Shown piece after piece: positions 22,520 to 33,180 of a stretch of DNA of 64,000 bases (positions within the stretch are counted from its first letter, which is position 1; the number at the start of each line of letters is the position of its first letter). Made by a program: the position numbers and the translations under genes. The DNA is from Candidatus Epilinea brevis (GTDB taxonomy: Bacteria > Chloroflexota > Anaerolineae > Epilineales > Epilineaceae), in assembly GCA_016710785.1 (NCBI GenBank), contig JADJUE010000009.1, positions 1 to 64,000 on the forward strand, given 5' to 3'. The notes under the pieces are model-generated. The model saw nothing but the letters and a program-made list of their open reading frames with translations. It was not told where the DNA came from and searched no databases.

Positions 22520-23941
22520 ATGTGGAAGACTCAGTTCGGGACACTTCTGGGCATGCTCGCGGCCGCCCTCCTGGTAGCCGGTGTGGCGCAGGCGGCGGAC
22601 AGCAGGATCTACCTGCCGATGATGATGAGGTCTGCAACCTTGCCGCTGCCGCAGAGGACGGCCGGACCGACCGCGAGCGCCAGCGCGACGGGGACGGTCC
22701 ACCCCACGGGGACAGTCGACCCAACGACGACCGCCAGCCCGAGCGCGACCGCCACGCAAGGGACCGAGGTGCCGAAGGTGCCGGTGGTGCCTCCCGCGGA
22801 CGCGGCTAGCGCCCGCCTAAAGGCACCGGATGGCTTCGCGGTGCGGATCTACGCCAGCGGCTTGCAGGAGCCGCGCCTGATGACGACCGGGCCGGACGGG
22901 GCGCTGTATGTCGCATCGCGCAGGGGCGCGACGATCCTGCGGCTGGCCGACGCCGACAGCGACGGCCTGGCGGACGCCAATCAGGTCGTGGCCAGGGGTA
23001 TGAATGGGCCGCATAATCTGGAATGGCACGACGGATCCTTCTATGTGGCCGAGAACGACAAGGTCTCCAAGCTGACCGACCTGGACGGCGACGGCTCCTT
23101 CACCGGTGGTGGCGAGCGAGTCACCGTCACCACCAACATCCCCAGCGGCGGCGGGCACAGCTCGCGCACGGTGCACATCGGCCCGGACGGCAAGCTCTAT
23201 GTGGCCGCGGGCTCCAGCAGCAACAACAACGTCGAAACCGATAAGCGCCGCGCCACGATCCTGCGCTTCAACCTCGACGGCTCCATCCCCGCGGACAACC
23301 CCTTCGCGGGCGACCCGACCGAGACCCGCCACCCCGTCTGGGCCGAGGGCCTGCGCAACAGCGTGGACTTCCTGTTCCTGCCGGACGGACGCTTGTGGGC
23401 CGACCACAACGGCAGCGACGGTCTGGGCAACGACGCTCCGCCCGAGGAGATCGTGATCCAGGTCGAGCGCGGAAAGCATTACGGCTGGCCGTTCTGCTAC
23501 ACGTCCAGCCTCGGAGTCACGCCCGCCGGGTCCCACGAGGTGCGCGATGCGCGGGTGGCCTTCGCCGCGCCCATCAGCAGCTGCGACCAGGTGACGCCGG
23601 CCCTGTTCACCGACGCGGCCCATCAGGCGCCGCTGGGCATGACGCGCTACGACAAGACCCAGTTCCCGGCGGCGTTCCGGGACAGCCTGCTGGTGGCCTA
23701 CCACGGCTCGTGGAATGCCGACCAGACCCCGCGCGACTGCCGAGTCCAACAGATCGTCGTGAACGACGGCCAGCCGGTCGAGGCGCGGCCCTTCCTGACC
23801 GGCTTCCGCGATAGCCCGACCCAGGAATGTGGTAGCGCCTGGGGCCGTCCGGCGGGCGTGGCCGTCGGCGCCCAGGGCGAGGTGTTCGTGTCGGACGACA
23901 AGAACGGCAACATCTACCGGATCGTCTACGTGGGGCAGTAG
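22520..23941 (+). CDS. Secreted PQQ-dependent sugar dehydrogenase-like protein (sorbosone dehydrogenase family)
   Basis: 473 aa from ATG 22520, chosen because AGAGGAG lies 7 nt upstream. An alternative ATG at 22496 has a TAGGAT box 6 nt before it and could be a leaderless start. A signal peptide (LLGMLAAALLVAGVAQA) is followed by RIYLPMMMRS, a YLP tag, and a Thr/Ala/Ser/Pro linker. The catalytic part is a six-bladed propeller: GFAVRIYASGLQEPRLMTTG, LYVASRRGATILRL, GHSSRTVHIGPDGKLYVAAG, PVWAEGLRNSVDFLFLPDG and FRDSLLVAYHGSWN, as in sorbosone/glucose dehydrogenases that oxidise sugars outside the cell with PQQ. PQQ dependence is inferred from the family. Confidence 0.85.
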   Translation: MWKTQFGTLLGMLAAALLVAGVAQAADSRIYLPMMMRSATLPLPQRTAGPTASASATGTVHPTGTVDPTTTASPSATATQGTEVPKVPVVPPADAASARLKAPDGFAVRIYASGLQEPRLMTTGPDGALYVASRRGATILRLADADSDGLADANQVVARGMNGPHNLEWHDGSFYVAENDKVSKLTDLDGDGSFTGGGERVTVTTNIPSGGGHSSRTVHIGPDGKLYVAAGSSSNNNVETDKRRATILRFNLDGSIPADNPFAGDPTETRHPVWAEGLRNSVDFLFLPDGRLWADHNGSDGLGNDAPPEEIVIQVERGKHYGWPFCYTSSLGVTPAGSHEVRDARVAFAAPISSCDQVTPALFTDAAHQAPLGMTRYDKTQFPAAFRDSLLVAYHGSWNADQTPRDCRVQQIVVNDGQPVEARPFLTGFRDSPTQECGSAWGRPAGVAVGAQGEVFVSDDKNGNIYRIVYVGQ

Positions 23942-24205
23942 CGCCGATAGCCAAGACCATGGAGCCGTGGCACTCGGATAGCTCATGGCACCGCGACAGT
24001 CGGCTGTTTGTTCGCCGCGGGCATCGGTAGGCATTCCCTTGCCTGCTGGCCTCATCCCCCTTGCGATCGACCTGACCATCAGCGAACGCTCATCAGAACG
24101 TTGATCCTCACCCATCCGGCGGCAGTTCAATAGGACGGAGAGACGCATTCGTCCGGGTCAGGGGAGAGCTTCCCCAGGGCCCAACCGCCGTGAGGAGAGA
24201 CCCCC

Positions 24206-26180
24206 ATGATGTCGCATCGTCCCGTCCGGATGGTTCCGGGCGCCCTCGCCTGCCTGTGTCTGGTCTTTACAGCGTCCGCCTGCAAGGGCGGAAGCCCGCT
24301 GCCGCACCCGCGAGGAACCCCTTCAACCTGGGGAGCCGCCTCCACCTTTCCCCATGGCCGCAGGTGCCGTTCAGTCGCGATCGAGCAGCGCTATGCAGGT
24401 CGGCCCCGAGCATCCCCAAGCGGCTGTCGATGCCATCGTCGGCCAATCCAGCGCCATGGTAAGCCCGAATAGCGCTCCATCGTCGGCGGCGGATGCCATG
24501 CGCTCGGCCGGCATCGACCCTGCTCGGTCTTCGGCTATCACCAGCCCGGATCTCGAGACCTCGTCGGCGCCTCAGGAATCCCTGCGCTATCAGCCTGACG
24601 ACTCCCTCCCTACCCCCCTCTGGCCGCCCGCGCCGTACCCCGATCTGCCACCTCCGGGCGCATCCGGCGAAGGCTACGCGGCCATCGTCGAGAATCCGTT
24701 CCTGGACCCCGTGACGCAGCCCCTCTCCACATTCGGGGTCGATGTGGACAGCGCGTCCTACGCCAACGTCCGGCGCTTCGTCAGCCAGATGGGCGTGCTT
24801 CCGCCGCCTGACGCCGTGCGCATCGAGGAACTGGTCAACGCCTTCAGCTACGACTATCCCGCGCCGCCTACCGGCGCGCGCGATCCCTTCGCCGTCCACG
24901 TGGAGATCGCCGATGCGCCCTGGGCCAGGGAGCATCGCCTGGTCAAGATCGGCATCAAGGGGCAGGACATGAGTCGGCGAGAACGTCCCGCGGCCAACCT
25001 GGTCTTCCTGATCGATGTCTCCGGTTCGATGCAGGATGCCAACAAGCTGCCTCTGGCCAAGACGGCGCTGGGTATGCTGGTGGAGGAACTGGGCGCCGGC
25101 GATCGGGTGGCCATCGTCACCTATGCCGGACAGAGTGGGCTGGCCCTGGAGAGCACCGACAGCCGCGACCGGAGCAGGATCACGGATGCCATCGAGGGCC
25201 TGCAGGCCGGCGGAGGGACCAATGGCAGCGGGGGCATCCAACTGGCTTACCAGGTGGCGCGCTCGCAATACCGGGACGACGGCGTGAACCGCGTCATCCT
25301 CTTGACTGACGGGGACTTCAACGTGGGCGTCACCGATGACGGCGCCCTGGAAGACCTGATCAGCCGGGAGGCGTCCAGCGGCGTGTTCCTGAGCGTGCTG
25401 GGCTTTGGGATGGGCAACCTGCAGGACGGGCGCCTCGAGCGGTTGGCGGATCGGGGCAACGGCAACTACGGCTACATCGATGGCCCAGACGAAGCGCAGC
25501 GACTCCTCGTCGACCAGCTCACCGGCACCCTGGTGACCATCGCCAAGGACGTGAAGCTGCAGGTGGAGTTCAACCCTTCCCAGGTGGCGGCCTACCGCTT
25601 GATCGGCTACGAGAACCGCCGCCTGGCCGCGCAGGACTTCGCGGATGACCGCAAGGATGCCGGCGAGATCGGCGCCGGCCACACCGTGACCGCCCTCTAC
25701 GAGGTGCTGCCTATCGGCGCCGACCCAAAGGGCGCCGGTCTCTCGGATCTGCGCTATCAGCGCCCGCGGCGCGAGGCGCGCGGCTCGGGTTCAGACGATC
25801 TCCTCTACCTCAAACTGCGCTACAAGACGCCGGAGGGCGACACCTCAAGGCTGCTGGAGGCGCCCGTCAAGGATCGCGGCGACAGCCTGCGATCGGCGTC
25901 GGTAGACTTCCACTTCGCCGCCGCCCTTGCCGCCTTCGGCATGGTCCTGCGCGACTCGGAGCACCGAGGCGAGGCCAGCATGGCCATGGTAGAGGACCTG
26001 GCCGGGCGGGGGGGAGGGGGGGGGGGGGGGGGGGGGGGGCAGGTCGGGGAGCGTGCGGCACGGGGCGACAATCGGCAAAACGCCGCGGGACGCGGCGCCA
26101 GGGGTCGGGAGGGCGTCCGGAATGAGCTGGCTCAATCGCGGAGGGCCAGACATCGCGACGGAATGTCCTGCCCGGGCTGA
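24206..26180 (+). CDS. vWA-domain lipoprotein (YfbK-like), frameshifted near N-terminus
   Basis: ATG 24206, preceded by GAGGAGA, opens a signal peptide with lipobox (CLVFTASACKGG). That frame runs to 24472, while the rest of the protein reads in the frame open from 24354, so one indel between about 24300 and 24460 is needed. The body has the YfbK N-terminal block (NPFLDPVTQPLSTFGVDVDS, YANVRRFV), then a von Willebrand A domain with an intact MIDAS (LVFLIDVSGSMQ, GGTNGSGG, LLTDGDFN) and the C-terminal DUF3520-type domain (VKLQVEFNPSQVAAYRLIGY, SVDFHFAAALAAFGMVLRDS). The expected end is displaced by a 24-G run at 26016. It is predicted to be an anchored adhesion or complex-assembly protein. Confidence 0.8.
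26016..26039. repeat. 24-nt G homopolymer at gene end
   Basis: An uninterrupted run of 24 G, preceded by a separate 7-G run, lies at the point where the vWA protein should enter its conserved last 20-30 residues. The reading frame after it gives a sequence unlike the family. It could be a slippage-prone tract or an assembly or sequencing artefact. Confidence 0.8.
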
Positions 26181-26353
26181 TCCGTCGGCCGCTGCGGACG
26201 GATTGACGGGACGGACCTGCCCGCCGTGGCGAGGCGGCGACCATCTGATGACTGACAACGCGTCGGGTGGGGTCTACCCTTCGGAGAGTCATGGGCGGCG
26301 CAGCCACGGCGGGGTTGGCGAACCGTCGGGCCTCGTCGAGGGACCCGCCAGGG

Positions 26354-27375
26354 TTACACCGATCGGAACCAGCGAACGTAGCGCCTGAACTCACCGATGG
26401 CCCCACGCCCTCCAGGAACGGCCGATGGAACAGGATGAACACCGGTCCAAGAACCCAGGCGATCACCCAGGCCCGGTTCCATCGGCCCCAGCCGCTGATC
26501 GGCCGACCCGACCTCTCGAGGCGTCGCTCGACCCCGATCAGCAGGCCGTGGAGCAGGAAGTAGCCCATCGGTCGCCCGTAGCCGGCCAGCACCGGCACGC
26601 TGATCGCCAACTCGTGCAGCAGACCCGAGGCGGCGAAAGCGGCGAAGGTGGCGCCGCGCCGGCCGAGCGGTCGGGACAAAGGCCGGTAGATGCCGAGCGC
26701 GGTCATCTCGGAGAACGCCAGGTTCCAGCGCCGGCCCCAGAACTCGTCGAGCGAGGTGGCGGCCAGCGGCGCGCGGAACAGCGGCCGCGCGTCGACGCCC
26801 GCCAGGCGCCAGGCGCCGGCGGCGACGTTGAAGATGCCGAAGTGCAGGATGAGGCTGAGCCCCGGCAGCAGCAGCAAGGTCGCCATGGCGCGCGCCGTCC
26901 CGTCGCTCATCGCCGGCCGACCGCGATGCCAGGCCAGCCAGGCGAGGGCGACGAGAGCCAGCCCTTCGGCGGCATGTCGGAGGCCGAGGATGATCAGATC
27001 CCGCGCGCCGGGCTGGCGCGGGCCTCCGGCGCGGGCGAAGGGGCCTGGTCGCATGCCCGGCCAGAGCGCCGCGAAGCCCAGCCAGCGCCACCACGTGAGC
27101 TTCGCCATCCCGCCCGCCCGCGCCTCGACCGTGACGACGGCCTTCATCCCGAACAGCAGCGCGCCGATGATGGCCAGCATCCGCAGGCCAGGCGGCTCGT
27201 CCCGGCACAACCGCTCGACGCCGGCCGTCGCCCCTACGGTCACGAGCCAGGCACTCGCGCGGGCGATGCGTCCAGGGGTCAGACGGCCGATCGCGAGGCC
27301 AGCGATGAGCGTGGCCGCGAGGATGGCGGCGACAATTGCCAGGATGCCCGGGTCGCGCGGCGTATAGCTGCTCAT
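26354..27375 (-). CDS. MBOAT / wax-synthase-like membrane O-acyltransferase
   Basis: From ATG 27375 the protein is almost wholly hydrophobic, with about eight membrane helices, and carries the wax-synthase-type MBOAT core: RAPLAATSLDEFWGRRWNLAF followed by a helix with SGLLHELAISVPV, whose His is the presumed catalytic residue. Such enzymes esterify alcohols or glycerides with acyl-CoA at the membrane. The start overlaps the stop of the upstream four-helix gene by ATGA. The original frame stays open far past the expected end. A one-base shift near 26400, in a CCCC-rich spot, gives the plausible terminus IGEFRRYVRWFRSV at 26354, so I place the end there. About 340 aa is normal for the family. 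Confidence 0.75.
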
Positions 27376-27812
27376 GGCCCGATCCGTCCGAGGTTGAACA
27401 GCGTCGCGGCGCTGTAAACGGCAGCGAGGTAGACGAACAACGCCACCAGCCCGACCTCGGCCAGGCGGACCGCGGGTCCGCTCGGCGCATCGCTGCGGTC
27501 GAAGTAGAAGAACTGGATGCCCACCCGCCCGATCCAATATGCGCTGATGAAGCCCGTCACGCCCGCCGCCAGCGGCGATCCGTCGAGCAGCCAGGCCGGG
27601 TGGAGCGACACCAGACCGAAGGACAGGTTGGTGGCCCAGATGTAGGCCGCGTAGGTCCAGAACACCTGCCGCGTCAAGGGCCGCAATTTGGCGGTCTCGG
27701 CCCTCCACCCCAGCACCCGCGGGATCGCCAGGCTGGCGACGATGAGGACGAGCTGGCCGATGGCGGCCAGGAGGACGAGGGTGGGGAGGTTCTGGCCGAT
27801 CAAGGATGCCAT
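27372..27812 (-). CDS. Small four-helix membrane protein, paralogue 1
   Basis: 146 aa with about four membrane segments (LVLLAAIGQLVLIVASLAI, VFWTYAAYIWATNLSFGLVSL, AAGVTGFISAYWIGRVGIQF, LVALFVYLAAVYSAATLF). No characterised family is recognised. It shares RQVF, the TGFxA helix and the pattern W-x2-R-V-x2-Q-x2-Y-x-D with the next upstream gene, so the two are tandem paralogues. It is coupled by ATGA to the acyltransferase, which suggests a joint role in lipid or ester synthesis or in delivering its substrate; that is inference. Confidence 0.65.
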   Translation of the reverse strand: MASLIGQNLPTLVLLAAIGQLVLIVASLAIPRVLGWRAETAKLRPLTRQVFWTYAAYIWATNLSFGLVSLHPAWLLDGSPLAAGVTGFISAYWIGRVGIQFFYFDRSDAPSGPAVRLAEVGLVALFVYLAAVYSAATLFNLGRIGP

Positions 27813-27885
27813 CGCGAACCCCCGGTCAGGCCGACGTCCGTATCGATCGAAGGGCTGCTCATGGACTCGAGGCGGGCCAGGGCGC

Positions 27886-28299
27886 TCACAGCCGCAGGCC
27901 GCCGATCGCCGCCGCGGCGTAAACCGCCGTCAGATACCCGTCGGCCAGGATGAACAAGACATCGAACAGGCGGTTCGCCTGTCGCAGCGATGGATCGTAG
28001 TACCCCAGCTGGAGGACGACCCGCGACCCCCAGAAGACCGCCAGGAAGCCGGTGATGGCCACGCTCATCGGGCGACCGGATGTCAGCTCGCCGGCGAAGA
28101 AGGCGCACAGCAAGGCAAGACCGAACTGCACCGCCATCAGGTAGGCGTTCTGCACCAGGAACACCTGCCGAACGATCAGCGGCACCCCTGCCAGGTGCTC
28201 GAGGTAGTGGAACTTCCGGAACGCGAACAGATTCGCCGAGGCGACGCCCAGGTGAACGGCGGCGGCGATGTGGAAGAAGAAGGTGATGGACGACGGCAT
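27886..28299 (-). CDS. Small four-helix membrane protein, paralogue 2
   Basis: 137 aa, about four membrane helices (ITFFFHIAAAVHLGVASANL, NAYLMAVQFGLALLCAFFAG, MSVAITGFLAVFWGSRVVLQL, LFDVLFILADGYLTAVYAAAA). Conserved polar residues line up with its downstream neighbour: RQVF after the first helix and W-x2-R-V-x2-Q-x2-Y-x-D after the third. It lies 73 bases upstream of paralogue 1 and is the first gene of this leftward set, with a 446-nt gene-free region before it. The function is unknown; its context is the MBOAT acyltransferase. Confidence 0.65.
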   Translation of the reverse strand: MPSSITFFFHIAAAVHLGVASANLFAFRKFHYLEHLAGVPLIVRQVFLVQNAYLMAVQFGLALLCAFFAGELTSGRPMSVAITGFLAVFWGSRVVLQLGYYDPSLRQANRLFDVLFILADGYLTAVYAAAAIGGLRL

Positions 28300-28745
28300 C
28301 GATTGACCTCTTGTGGCGTCTGACCTATCGGAATCCGCCTTGCACTGGTGCCCAACCCCGTCGTGGACGACGGCAACCGAGGGTCATGGACGCATGCATC
28401 CTGGGACGATCGCGAGCCTAAGCCATCATCGTTCCAGATGGCCTGAATCTGAGGATTCAATTGCCATGGCGAGAGTGTAGGCGGGGCATAACGACCCGTC
28501 AAGGCGGTTCCGCAGTCCCTGATGCTGCGATTTGAGCCGTGTTCAAGTGGTCAGATCGACAACCCGACAGGCGCGTCCGCGCGGGTCTCAACGATGGTCT
28601 AGCGCCGGACGCAGGTCGCCTCGGCGAGATCCCGCGGCGATTACGGCATCATCTGCCTGAGATGATGCCGTAATCGCGAAGCTATGATGCCTTCATAAGC
28701 TCGCGATGAAGGCATCATAGCTATCATAGTCAAGCTATGAAGGCA
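28300..28745. other. 446-nt gene-free region
   Basis: It separates the acyltransferase operon from the broken membrane-protein gene. The only structure seen is the hairpin pair at 28637-28722. The promoter for the leftward operon should lie between 28300 and about 28450, but no clear -35/-10 pair stands out. Confidence 0.45.
28637..28722. repeat. Two adjacent perfect hairpins sharing a GGCATCAT core
   Basis: Hairpin 1 has 18-bp arms at 28637-28654 and 28660-28677 with a 5-nt loop. Hairpin 2 has 17-bp arms at 28680-28696 and 28706-28722 with a 9-nt loop. Both stems contain GGCATCAT. A third, single-arm copy (ATGAAGGCATCA) follows at 28737-28748 and runs into the stop codon of the neighbouring leftward gene. 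No U-tract follows on either strand. Confidence 0.8.
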
Positions 28746-29311
28746 TCAAAGTTCAACGGGGCCGTCGTCAAGGCGAATCGATCCACCCGTGAGCGTCGAC
28801 GGTTCCCGCCGTTGCACGGCCCATTCGACGAAAGCCCGCTCGGCGGCCATGACGCCAGGCCGACGGCGGCGAAGCAGCAGCCTGTTGAGCGGCATCAATG
28901 CCACGCCGACGAACGTGATCAGCCAGAGCAACCAGGGTGAGCCAGTGCCGCCGGAGCGCAGGCCGACCTGTTCGCCGCTGATCAGGAGCCAGGAGTAGTA
29001 GGTGAACATGGCGACCAAGGCAACCTCGAAGATCCGGAAGAACCACCGGAACCCAGATAGATGGTAGCGGCAGTCCAAGCGCGTTCCCGACCCGTCCGCG
29101 GCGAGCGTCAGCGCAAGGCGGGGAGCGCCCCCAAACGGTCGAGAGCCCAGGAGACATACACGCCACCGTCATCGCTGGCGGACCCGCTGACATGACGTAA
29201 CCCGGGTGGGCGCTCGGGGCCTCGGTAGCGGGATTGCGCAAGAGCCTGTCGCAATCGGCTCTCGCATTCGGTTGGGGAAAGCGGTGAGTGCAGCAGGAAA
29301 TGCTCGTCCAT
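28746..29311 (-). pseudogene. Small two-helix membrane protein, split by one frameshift
   Basis: Two minus-strand frames join into one protein. 29311-29108 encodes an N-terminus MDEHFLLHSPLSPTECESRLRQAL, the entry of a family of uncharacterised ~170-190-aa bacterial proteins with 'SPLSxEECxxRLR'. 29105-28746 in the next frame continues LTLAADGSGTRLDCRYHLSGF, two membrane helices (FRIFEVALVAMFTYYSWLL, PWLLWLITFVGVALMPLN) and a basic tail with AERAFVEWAV, the family's ending. A single indel near 29110 restores the full ~188 aa. The function of the family is not known to me. Confidence 0.55.
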
Positions 29312-29319
29312 GGCGGGCC

Positions 29320-29949
29320 TCAGGCGAGAGCGGAAGCGACAAATGCCTGCAGGTCCGGCAGCACCCTCGGGTCGATCGTATGCGGTACCGAGGTCTCGCG
29401 CCAGAGGGGGGAGGCTCCGGCGGAGCGCAGGCGCTCGACCGCAGCAAGGCCGAACTCGACCGGGATCACCGGGTCGAGCGAGCCGTGCGCGACCGCTACG
29501 GGATAGCCGGCCAGGCCCGTCAGATCGAGATCGAAGCCCTCCACCTCGGGCATGAATCCCGAAAGGGCCATGATCGCCGCCGGGCGCCGCCGGCCGGCGC
29601 CGAGCCCGAGCGCCCAGCTCATCACGGCACCCTGCGAGAAGCCGCCCAGCACCACGCGCTCGATCGGCACCGGGAGGTCGTCGAGAAACGCTGCGGCCAC
29701 CTCGAGGGTTGGGAAGAAGGTGGCGGGGTCTGGATTGGGGATGCCGCCGAGCCGGTACCAGTGGGCGCCGCCCGGCGGCAGGGACAATGGGCCGCGCGGG
29801 GTGATTCCGAGTAGCCGCCGCTCCGGGTCGAGCGCGTCCAGCAGCGGGAAGAGGTCGTATTCGTCCGCGCCACGGCCGTGGAGGAGTACGAGCGCGCCCT
29901 CCGGCGTGTCAGCGGCGGGACGTTCGAGGAAGCGCAACGCTTGCGCCAT
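29320..29949 (-). CDS. Phospholipase/carboxylesterase-family hydrolase (MhqD-like)
   Basis: 209 aa, alpha/beta hydrolase. LVLLHGRGADEYDLFPLL forms the oxyanion region, GGFSQGAVMSWALGL holds the nucleophilic Ser, and VAHGSLDPVIPVEFG and TSVPHTIDP supply the Asp and His of the triad. ATG 29949 is used; a GTG at 29952 is an alternative. It follows the VOC dioxygenase-like gene with only a few bases between them. In Bacillus the same pair (mhqO, mhqD) belongs to the quinone-stress regulon, where the hydrolase acts on ring-cleavage products. By analogy this pair may detoxify hydroquinones. No regulator gene is adjacent here. Confidence 0.8.
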   Translation of the reverse strand: MAQALRFLERPAADTPEGALVLLHGRGADEYDLFPLLDALDPERRLLGITPRGPLSLPPGGAHWYRLGGIPNPDPATFFPTLEVAAAFLDDLPVPIERVVLGGFSQGAVMSWALGLGAGRRRPAAIMALSGFMPEVEGFDLDLTGLAGYPVAVAHGSLDPVIPVEFGLAAVERLRSAGASPLWRETSVPHTIDPRVLPDLQAFVASALA

Positions 29950-29953
29950 CACG

Positions 29954-30880
29954 TCACGCCATCCACGAAGCGCGCGGGTCGGGCAGCGGCGTCAGCACCG
30001 GCTCGATCTGGGCGCGAAGGTGTTCGAACGCGGGCGGCAGGATCAGCGCCTCGCCGAGGTGGTCGATGTCCTCGTCGATCGCGAAGCCCGGACCTAGGGT
30101 GGCGATCTCGAAAAGCACGCCGCTCGGTTCGCGGAAATAGATCGAGCGGAACCAGAAGCGGTCGATGATACCGCTCGCGTGGGCGCCAGCGCCGCGCAAG
30201 CGCGCGAGCCATGCGTCATGGTCTTCCATGTTCGAAGACCAGGCGACGTGATGTACCGTGCCTGCACCCGGGATGCCCGCGCCGGAGGCGGGCGGCGGGT
30301 CGTAGGCATAGCGGCCGCCACGCACGGCGCCGCGCGCTTCCCACCCACCCTCACCGCCGGGCATGAAGCCGAGCGTCTCTTCCAGGAGCCTACGGCTTGC
30401 TTCCGGCGCCTCGGAAAACGCACGTACGCCGTCGAAGCCCTGGAGCGCGACTTCCGCCGGGACCTCAGGGTTCCGCGCCATGAGCGGAGCGTCGCCGCCG
30501 GCGACCACGACGAGCTCGAGGCCGAGACCCTCGGGGTCGTCGAAGCGGAGGCGGCCGTCGCTGCGACGCGTGGAACGGCCCTCCGCCCTGAGCCGGGCCT
30601 CCCAGAAATCCAATGCCTCCTCAGAGCCGACGCGCAGTGCGATCACGTGCACCATACCCGCGCCGGCCCGCCCGCGGCGGGCACCGGGGTACTCGAAGAA
30701 CGTGATGTCCGCCCCGGGGCTACCGTCCTCGTCGGCGTAGAAAAGGTGATAGACGGTCGGGTCGTCCTGGTTGACGGTCTTCTTGACCAGTCGCAGTCCG
30801 AGCACGCGCGTGTAGAAGTCGACATTGCCAGCCGCGTCACCGGTAATGCAGGTCACGTGGTGAATGCCTTCGAAGCGCAT
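29954..30880 (-). CDS. VOC-family ring-cleaving dioxygenase (MhqO-like)
   Basis: 308 aa with two glyoxalase/extradiol-dioxygenase (VOC) halves: FEGIHHVTCITGDAAGNVDF with TRVLGLRLVKKTVNQDDP, and GTVHHVAWSSNMEDHDAW with FREPSGVLFEIATLGPGF. The metal ligands His10 and the later His and Glu (VHHVAW, LFEIA) are present. The start ATG 30880 is preferred over ATG 30886 because AAAGGAG is 6 nt before the former and directly abuts the latter. Relatives are iron or manganese enzymes acting on hydroquinones. It is the first gene of a two-gene leftward operon with the carboxylesterase. Confidence 0.85.
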   Translation of the reverse strand: MRFEGIHHVTCITGDAAGNVDFYTRVLGLRLVKKTVNQDDPTVYHLFYADEDGSPGADITFFEYPGARRGRAGAGMVHVIALRVGSEEALDFWEARLRAEGRSTRRSDGRLRFDDPEGLGLELVVVAGGDAPLMARNPEVPAEVALQGFDGVRAFSEAPEASRRLLEETLGFMPGGEGGWEARGAVRGGRYAYDPPPASGAGIPGAGTVHHVAWSSNMEDHDAWLARLRGAGAHASGIIDRFWFRSIYFREPSGVLFEIATLGPGFAIDEDIDHLGEALILPPAFEHLRAQIEPVLTPLPDPRASWMA

Positions 30881-30927
30881 TGTCATCTCCTTTGACCTTT
30901 ACTCGTCGTCGCCAACCAGACCTTGGT

Positions 30928-33030
<2,103 letters not shown>

Positions 33031-33113
33031 GTTGGTATCCGGTTCACATTGCTGGGCCGGCAATTGCGCGCGGCCCAAGTCGGCGAACCCACGAGGGTTC
33101 GGTTAAGCGACGA

Positions 33114-33143
33114 CGGGCGGGAGCGATAGATCGCTCCCGCCCG
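33114..33143 (-). terminator. Hairpin between beta-helix gene end and helicase gene
   Basis: CGGGCGGGAGCGAT at 33114-33127 pairs with 33130-33143 (14 bp, perfect, 2-nt spacer). It lies 38 bases past the stop of the leftward 2000-aa-class gene and 84 bases before the helicase start. It lacks a U-tract, so it is a terminator only by position and stem strength. Confidence 0.55.
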
Positions 33144-33180
33144 CAAGATGGTTCGGTCGATGTCGACCGAGGCTGAGAGC

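Noticed and set aside
28637..28722. Twin hairpins as ordinary rho-independent terminators
   Set aside because: No U-tract follows either stem on either strand; a terminator role remains possible but unsupported.
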